A stretch of DNA of 64,000 nucleotides, taken from Bog-473 sp963777485. Its GTDB lineage: Bacteria > Actinomycetota > Acidimicrobiia > Acidimicrobiales > RAAP-2. The notes beneath the pieces are model-generated. The model did no database searches and was not told where the DNA came from. It was given only the letters and a program-made list of their open reading frames with translations. This document shows, one piece after another, positions 59,477-64,000 of this stretch. The stretch covers positions 248,001-312,000 of the forward strand of contig CAVZQP010000004.1 in NCBI GenBank assembly GCA_963777485.1, read 5' to 3'. The translations under genes were made by a program, and so were the position numbers. The stretch's first letter is position 1. Every line of letters begins with the position of its first letter.

Positions 59477-59482
59477 TAGCCT
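59477..59482 (+). promoter_or_regulatory. -10 box TAGCCT of a leaderless promoter
   Basis: TAGCCT ends seven bases before ATG 59490 with no clear ribosome site, suggesting leaderless expression of the small membrane protein. Confidence 0.4.
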
Positions 59483-59489
59483 GGACGGT

Positions 59490-60005
59490 ATGGCCATTTC
59501 CCCCGACGTGATCGACCGCGCCATGACCTTGACCAAGGTCGACTTCCACCCGCGGCACGGTCAGCCGCAGTGGTGGCGTGTGGCGGTGGCGACCGTGCTC
59601 GCGATCGGGCTGTCGCTGGCGGCTTGCGCGGCGTTGGTCGTGGTGGGCGAGCACGTGTGGCCGGCGACGAAGGGCTTCGTGCACTTCCAGTTCTCCGACT
59701 ACGCCAAGCTCACCATTTTGGGGGTTCTGATCGCGTGCGCCGGGTGGCCGATCGTGACCCGAATCAGCTCGGCGCCGCGGTGGTTGTTCTTCCGGCTGGC
59801 GATCTTGGTCACGCTGGTGCTGTGGCTACCCGACGTGTGGATCTGGCTGAAGGGTGAGTCGGCGCAGGGTGTCGCGGTGCTGGCGGTGATGCATCTTGCC
59901 ATTGCGTTGATCACGTACAACGTGTTGGTGCACGTGGCGCCGGTGCGGGCGGCACAGCACCGGCATGGCAGGAGCGAGACCGTCGACGGGGTGGCCGCCG
60001 CCTAA
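59490..60005 (+). CDS. Four-helix membrane protein (DUF6069-like)
   Basis: The 171-residue protein has four hydrophobic helices (VAVATVLAIGLSLAACAALV, YAKLTILGVLIACAGWPIV, FFRLAILVTLVLWLPDVWIW, VLAVMHLAIALITYNVLVHV) with a short charged C-tail. MHLAIALITYNVLVHVAPV is typical of the DUF6069 group. Function unknown. Start ATG 59490 agrees with the -10 box. It ends with a four-base overlap against the convergent aldo/keto reductase. Confidence 0.75.
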   Translation: MAISPDVIDRAMTLTKVDFHPRHGQPQWWRVAVATVLAIGLSLAACAALVVVGEHVWPATKGFVHFQFSDYAKLTILGVLIACAGWPIVTRISSAPRWLFFRLAILVTLVLWLPDVWIWLKGESAQGVAVLAVMHLAIALITYNVLVHVAPVRAAQHRHGRSETVDGVAAA

Positions 60006-60940
60006 GTCGCCGGCGGCTCGGCCGGGGCGATCGCGTCGACCCCGCGCAGTACTTCGTCACTGGGCCGCCACGCACCGGCCGCGACGTTGGCGGCGACCTG
60101 CTCGGGCCGGGTGGCCCCAGCGATGACCGAAGCGACGGCGGGCCGGGAGAGCAACCACCCGAAGGCGAGGTCGAGCACGCTGTGGCCGTCGCGTTGGGCG
60201 AGTTCGTTCAACGAGTCCACTTTTGCAAGCCGGTCGTCGGTCAGCTGGCTGGCGCCGCGCTCGCCCCATGCGGCGAGGCGGGTCCCCTCCGGTGGTGGCT
60301 GGCCGGGGCGGTACTTACCACTGAGCAGGCCGCTGGCGAGCGGGAAGAACGGCAGGAAGCCGAGGCCCATTCGCTCGCACTCGGCGAGGACACCGTCCTC
60401 GGGCTCGCGGTGGAGGATGTTGTACTGGTTCTGCACGCTCACGAAGCCCGGGCTGCCGTCGGGCGTGGCAGCGGCCGCCTCCTCGAGCAGCTGGGCGGAG
60501 AAGTTCGAGCAGCCGAACTCGCGGATCTTGCCTTCGGCGACGAGGTCGGACAGCGTGCCGATGGTTTCGGCGAGCGGGGTCTTGGTGTCGGGGAAGTGCA
60601 GCTGGTACAGGTCGATGCGGTCGGTGCCGAGGCGGGAGAGGCTGTCCTCGACCGCGATCCGGATATAGGCGGCGGACGCGCCACCCTCGTGCCCTTCATA
60701 GGGCGCGCCGAACTTGGAGGCCAGCACGATGTCGTCGCGACGTGGCCCGAGTGCGGCACCGAGATACGTCTCGCTCTTGGTGCCCCCGTATATGTCGGCT
60801 GTGTCGAACAGGTTGATGCCGGCATCGAGCGCGGCGCCCACCACGGCATCGGTCTCCTTGCGCCCGATGCGCATGCCGAAGTTGTTGCAGCCAAGGCCTA
60901 CCACGCTGACCTTGAACGAGCCGATGGTGCGCGTTTCCAC
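60002..60940 (-). CDS. Aldo/keto reductase
   Basis: The 312-residue protein is an AKR-barrel oxidoreductase. LGCNNFGMRIGRKETDAVV, the catalytic Asp/Tyr segment GINLFDTADIYGGTKSE, the Lys in DIVLASKFGAPY and the His in DLYQLHFPDTKTPLAE form the tetrad. GCSNFSAQLLEE and ASVIAGATRPEQVAANV bind NADPH. It reduces a carbonyl compound; substrate unknown. The start is GTG 60940, after a GGGAGAG ribosome site; upstream frame is non-conserved. Confidence 0.9.
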   Translation of the reverse strand: METRTIGSFKVSVVGLGCNNFGMRIGRKETDAVVGAALDAGINLFDTADIYGGTKSETYLGAALGPRRDDIVLASKFGAPYEGHEGGASAAYIRIAVEDSLSRLGTDRIDLYQLHFPDTKTPLAETIGTLSDLVAEGKIREFGCSNFSAQLLEEAAAATPDGSPGFVSVQNQYNILHREPEDGVLAECERMGLGFLPFFPLASGLLSGKYRPGQPPPEGTRLAAWGERGASQLTDDRLAKVDSLNELAQRDGHSVLDLAFGWLLSRPAVASVIAGATRPEQVAANVAAGAWRPSDEVLRGVDAIAPAEPPAT

Positions 60941-61043
60941 GGCGGACTCTCCCTCCCGGCGGCCGTGCCATGCGGCCACGGACCTCGCGCTGTACTGTAC
61001 CGGCGACTTGGGGTGGCGGACATTGCGAGGGTTGGAGGTAGAC

Positions 61044-61424
61044 ATGGCAGAAGGCGCAGTGGACGTCACGGTGGCCGCGGCACCGGACAAGGTGTGGGAG
61101 AAGGTGGGTGACTTCGCCGGCGTGGCCGACTTCTTCCCCGGCATCGACTCGTTCCGTCTCGAGGGTGACGACCGCATCATCGGCATGTTCGGCATGGAGA
61201 TCCGCGAGAGGTTGCTCTCGCGCGACGACTCGACGCGCTCTATCAGCTATTCGGTCGTCGACGGCGTGCCCCTCGATAGCCACGAGGCGACCATCACGGT
61301 CGAGTCTGACGGCGAAGGCAGCAAGGTCACGTGGTCCTACGTGGTGACGCCCGACGAGATGGCGCCGATCTTCGGCGACACCTACAAGGCCGCGCTGGCG
61401 TCACTGGAGAACGCGTTCTCGTAG
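61044..61424 (+). CDS. SRPBCC/START-like ligand-binding protein
   Basis: The 126-residue protein has the polyketide-cyclase-like helix-grip layout: VDVTVAAAPDKVWEKVGDFA, FFPGIDSFRLEGDDRIIGMF, STRSISYSVVDGVPL and SKVTWSYVVTPDEMAPIFGD. Family members bind hydrophobic ligands such as lipids or polyketides, or act as aromatase/cyclases. ATG 61044 follows GGAGG. It is divergent from the aldo/keto reductase gene. Confidence 0.85.
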   Translation: MAEGAVDVTVAAAPDKVWEKVGDFAGVADFFPGIDSFRLEGDDRIIGMFGMEIRERLLSRDDSTRSISYSVVDGVPLDSHEATITVESDGEGSKVTWSYVVTPDEMAPIFGDTYKAALASLENAFS

Positions 61425-61496
61425 GCGCGAATGGGCGGCACACGCGCCCGACGGCGCGCTCACCAGGGGGATGGGTGGGGCCGAGCCCCGGTCGCC

Positions 61497-61502
61497 TACC
61501 CT
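61497..61502 (+). promoter_or_regulatory. -10 box TACCCT of a leaderless promoter
   Basis: TACCCT ends six bases before GTG 61509 with no ribosome-binding site, supporting that start for the ABC1-family gene. Confidence 0.4.
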
Positions 61503-61508
61503 GACCGC

Positions 61509-63056
61509 GTGACCCCACGGGCGGCGGACGCACCGGCGGAGCGCGCACCCCAGTTGCGGACTGAGGGGGCGACCGGACCGGCATTGGCACCGCTGACCGA
61601 AGACGTACCTCGGATCTATCCGCGCCGGCTGCCCGATCCGACGCGGCGTGCGCTGCTGCGTCGTAGCCGTACCATCGCGAAGGTCGTCGCGGTCCACTTC
61701 ACCCCAACGGTGATCCGCCAGGTGCGCCGGATCCGCCAGGGTCCGCTGCCGGCGGCGCAGCTCGCGCGCCCGCTGCGCAAGAGCTTCCAGGACCTGGGCG
61801 GCACGTTCATGAAGTTCGGCCAGATCATCGCCTCGTCGCCCGGGATGTTCGGCGACGAGGTGGCCGACGAGTTCCGGGCCTGCCTGGACAGCGGTCCGCC
61901 CGTTCCGTTCGCCGACATCCGCCAACGGGTGGAGGAGGATCTCGGGCTGTCGCTGAGCGATGCCTTCGCGGACTTCGAGACCGAGCCCATAGGGACGGCG
62001 TCGATCGCAGTGGTGCACCGGGCGCGCCTTCTGGACGGGCGGGTGGTGGCGGTAAAGGTGTTGCGGCCCGACGTCGAACACATCGTCGCGACCGACCTCG
62101 ACCTCATGCAGCCGCTGCTCGAGATCCTCGTGCGCCAGACGGGGGACCAGATGGCGGGCAACGTGCTCCAACTGTTGGACGGGTTCCGCGTCCAGATCGG
62201 CGAGGAGATGGACCTGCGCAACGAGGCGCGCTCCATGGTGCACTTCCGCCGGCTGCAGAACGAGTTCGACCTCAAGCTGATGGCGGTGCCCGAGCCCTAC
62301 GTCGACCTGTCGGGGCGCAACGTGCTGACGATGGAGTTCTTCGACGGCGTGCCCATCGACGATCTGGCCAAGGTCGCCGAGCTCGGCCACGACCCGACGC
62401 CGCTGGTGCAAGAAGTGATGCGCGCCTTCTTCCTTACGACGGTGCGCTGGGGCGCCTTCCACGGTGACGTGCACGCCGGCAACATGATGCTGCTGCGCGA
62501 CGGCCGCATCGGGGTCATCGACTGGGGCATCGTCGGGCGTCTCGACCCGTCGACCCACCGCTTCTTCATCTCCTTGTTGTCGGCCGCCATGGGGAACGAA
62601 GCGGCATGGCCGGTAGTGACCAAGCACATCACCGACGTCTACGGCCCGGCCATCGGCGAGGCGGTCGGCCTGTCGGGTGCCGACCTGACCGCCTTCTTCC
62701 GTTCGGTCCTGGAGCCGGCGCTGAACCGGCCGTTCGGCGAGATCAGCCTGGCCGGGATCATGCAGACGATCCAGCTGCAGATGGCCAAGGCTCAGGGCGT
62801 CGAGGCTCACCAACGCAGCGTCCGGGCGATCGTGCGCCGGCTCCGGACCCAGCGAAAGGTGCGGCGCATGGCCGACCAGTCGGGCGGCCTGATGTCGGAC
62901 TTCGACCGCGGCACGTTCCTTCTGGCCAAGCAGCTGATGTACTTCGAACGCTACGGCCACATGTTCGTGTCGGAGGTGCCGATCCTCAACGACCGGGCTT
63001 TCATTACACAGCTGCTCGCGGGCGTCGACCTGGGCGACGGAGCGGCTGCCGGGTAG
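61509..63056 (+). CDS. ABC1/UbiB-family atypical kinase
   Basis: The 515-residue protein has the UbiB/ADCK signature: FMKFGQIIASSPGMFGDEVA (KxGQ-type motif), EPIGTASIAVVHRARLLDGR (Ala-rich nucleotide loop), VVAVKVLRPDVEH (Lys), FHGDVHAGNMMLL (catalytic loop) and GVIDWGIVGRL (DxG-like). Relatives are ATPases that act in isoprenoid quinone or lipid metabolism. The C-terminal region is helical and basic. GTG 61509 is chosen; an in-frame frame extension to 61431 exists but looks non-conserved. Confidence 0.9.
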   Translation: MTPRAADAPAERAPQLRTEGATGPALAPLTEDVPRIYPRRLPDPTRRALLRRSRTIAKVVAVHFTPTVIRQVRRIRQGPLPAAQLARPLRKSFQDLGGTFMKFGQIIASSPGMFGDEVADEFRACLDSGPPVPFADIRQRVEEDLGLSLSDAFADFETEPIGTASIAVVHRARLLDGRVVAVKVLRPDVEHIVATDLDLMQPLLEILVRQTGDQMAGNVLQLLDGFRVQIGEEMDLRNEARSMVHFRRLQNEFDLKLMAVPEPYVDLSGRNVLTMEFFDGVPIDDLAKVAELGHDPTPLVQEVMRAFFLTTVRWGAFHGDVHAGNMMLLRDGRIGVIDWGIVGRLDPSTHRFFISLLSAAMGNEAAWPVVTKHITDVYGPAIGEAVGLSGADLTAFFRSVLEPALNRPFGEISLAGIMQTIQLQMAKAQGVEAHQRSVRAIVRRLRTQRKVRRMADQSGGLMSDFDRGTFLLAKQLMYFERYGHMFVSEVPILNDRAFITQLLAGVDLGDGAAAG

Positions 63057-63099
63057 GTCGGCTGGTCGGGCGGCCTCGCCTGCGCACCTGGCACAGAAC

Positions 63100-63113
63100 T
63101 GGAATCTGTTCTA
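63100..63113. promoter_or_regulatory. KstR-like operator upstream of the DUF35 pair
   Basis: TGGAATCTGTTCTA matches the mycobacterial KstR consensus TnnAACnnGTTnnA in all but one fixed base (AAT for AAC). It lies 43 bases before ATG 63157. The ortholog-like region Rv3520c-Rv3523 in M. tuberculosis belongs to the KstR regulon, which fits. The consensus is from memory. Confidence 0.5.
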
Positions 63114-63156
63114 GTTTTCAGCCCGGCCCGTTGGGCCAGGGGAATGGGGAGGTGCG

Positions 63157-63618
63157 ATGGCTGAAGAGACGGTGATCTACAGGGCCGACCACGTGCTCGA
63201 GTACCCCTTCGTGCGATCTGTCGGGCCGGTCGTCGGCGCGTTCCTGACGGGGTTGCGGGACGGAAAGGTCGTCGGGATCAAGGGCAGCGGGGGCCGGGTC
63301 ATCGTGCCGCCGACCGAGTACGACCCCGAGACGGGCGAGGAGACCGCCGGCGTGGTGGAGGTGGGGCCCGACGCCACCGTGACGTCGTGGTCGTGGGTGG
63401 GAAAGCCGAGGGCGAAGCATCCGCTCGAGGAGCCGTTCGCTTGGGTGCTGGTGCAGTTCGACGGCGCGGACACGTCCTTTCTCCATGTGATGCCGGCCGC
63501 GTCGCCCGATGAGGTGTCGACGGGGATGCGGGTCCGGCCGCAGTTCCGGCCCGAGGCAGAACGCGTCGGTCATGTCAAGGACATCGAGCACTTCGTGGGA
63601 GTGGGGAGCGCGTCGTGA
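63157..63618 (+). CDS. DUF35 OB-fold protein
   Basis: The 153-residue protein opens YRADHVLEYPFVRSVGPVVG and continues with VGIKGSGGRVIVPPTEYDPE, VEVGPDATVTSWSWVGK and HPLEEPFAWVLVQFDGADTS, an OB-fold without a full zinc ribbon. With the next gene it corresponds to the two halves of a two-domain DUF35 protein like Rv3521, the accessory of lipid-transfer thiolases in steroid catabolism. ATG 63157 has a GGGGAGG ribosome site. A KstR-like box precedes it. Confidence 0.85.
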   Translation: MAEETVIYRADHVLEYPFVRSVGPVVGAFLTGLRDGKVVGIKGSGGRVIVPPTEYDPETGEETAGVVEVGPDATVTSWSWVGKPRAKHPLEEPFAWVLVQFDGADTSFLHVMPAASPDEVSTGMRVRPQFRPEAERVGHVKDIEHFVGVGSAS

Positions 63619-64000
63619 GCGAGCGTGAACCGGTGACGATGATGGATGCGGCGACGCGGTTGGAGTACGTGTTCACCGCCGGCGTGGCGATGAGCAAGAA
63701 CCTGCACGGGTACGAGCAGGGCAAGTTCATCGGGCAGCGGTGCCCGAAGTGCAAGAAGGTGTACGTGCCATCGAGGGGATCGTGCCCGACCGACGGCGTG
63801 AGGACCGACGAGATCGTCGAGCTGCCGAACACCGGGACGATGACGACGTACTGCGTGGTGAACGTCCCGTTCGCGGGGCAGTCGATCGAGATCCCGTACA
63901 TCTGCGGTCAGATCTTGCTGGACGGGGCGAACCTCTCGTTCATGGGGCTGATCCAGGAGATACCGACGGACGAGGTCCGCATGGGTATGCGTGTCGAGGC
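63615..64000 (+). CDS. DUF35 zinc-ribbon/OB-fold protein, partial
   Basis: The gene starts at GTG 63615, overlapping the previous stop (GTGA), and runs off the window after about 128 residues. TAGVAMSKNLHGYEQGKFIG leads to a zinc ribbon (QRCPKCKKVYVPSRGSCPTD) and the OB-fold (TGTMTTYCVVNVPFAGQSIE, LDGANLSFMGLIQEI). It is the second half of the two-gene DUF35 unit; lipid-transfer thiolase genes are expected beyond the edge. Confidence 0.85.
   Translation, partial: MSEREPVTMMDAATRLEYVFTAGVAMSKNLHGYEQGKFIGQRCPKCKKVYVPSRGSCPTDGVRTDEIVELPNTGTMTTYCVVNVPFAGQSIEIPYICGQILLDGANLSFMGLIQEIPTDEVRMGMRVE

Noticed and set aside
1..64000. tRNA, rRNA, CRISPR arrays, riboswitches
   Set aside because: No tRNA cloverleaf, rRNA core sequence, regularly spaced repeat array or recognised riboswitch core was found by reading the intergenic regions.

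Overview
The window is GC-rich and densely coded, with many GTG starts, stop/start overlaps (ATGA, GTGA) and -10 boxes directly upstream of start codons (leaderless genes). It carries mycofactocin biosynthesis, F420-type oxidoreductases, steroid C/D-ring degradation genes and a DUF222/HNH protein. Together these point to a free-living actinobacterium. Gene order differs from mycobacteria, so an Acidimicrobiia-like or other deep actinobacterial lineage is a reasonable guess, inferred from gene content only. No rRNA, tRNA, CRISPR array, insertion sequence or phage module was recognised.

Layout. 1-8 kb: crotonase, membrane proteins, GH1 glycosidase, DedA protein, alpha/beta hydrolase and a D-aminoacylase-type amidohydrolase. 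8-21 kb: a frameshifted KstR-like TetR gene, a second TetR gene, a cyclase-family hydrolase, and a mycofactocin region. The latter holds an NDMA-type alcohol dehydrogenase, mftD, a GGDEF-EAL protein, a GNAT protein, divergent mftF, then mftA-mftB-mftC-mftE and a mycofactocin-coupled SDR. 21-24 kb: zf-UBP protein, sphingosine-1-phosphate-lyase-like enzyme and aldehyde dehydrogenase. 24-29 kb: FtsH-like membrane AAA protease, secreted esterase and small proteins. 29-42 kb: an LLM oxidoreductase, acyl-CoA dehydrogenase pair and amidohydrolase operon, a dienelactone hydrolase, a lipoprotein, alkylation-repair genes, a second acyl-CoA dehydrogenase pair and a lipoprotein esterase. 42-51 kb: FadA6-like thiolase, DUF35 protein and SCP-x-like thiolase, then echA20-ipdA-ipdB-ipdC on the other strand and a divergent SDR. 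51-54 kb: three-gene transhydrogenase pntAA-pntAB-pntB. 54-64 kb: DUF222-HNH protein, membrane-anchored GH18 protein, a large unknown membrane protein, aldo/keto reductase, SRPBCC protein, ABC1/UbiB kinase and two DUF35 proteins at the right edge.

How the parts fit. Mycofactocin is the redox cofactor for the alcohol dehydrogenase and SDR encoded beside its biosynthetic genes. Much of the rest serves beta-oxidation-like breakdown of steroid rings or other lipids. A shared inverted repeat, TGACG-N3-CGTCA, lies just upstream of three leftward lipid-catabolism transcription units, and a degenerate copy precedes the thiolase operon. I infer a local regulon whose regulator is not identified. A KstR-like box precedes the DUF35 pair at the right edge. 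All functions are inferred from sequence; no database search was run.
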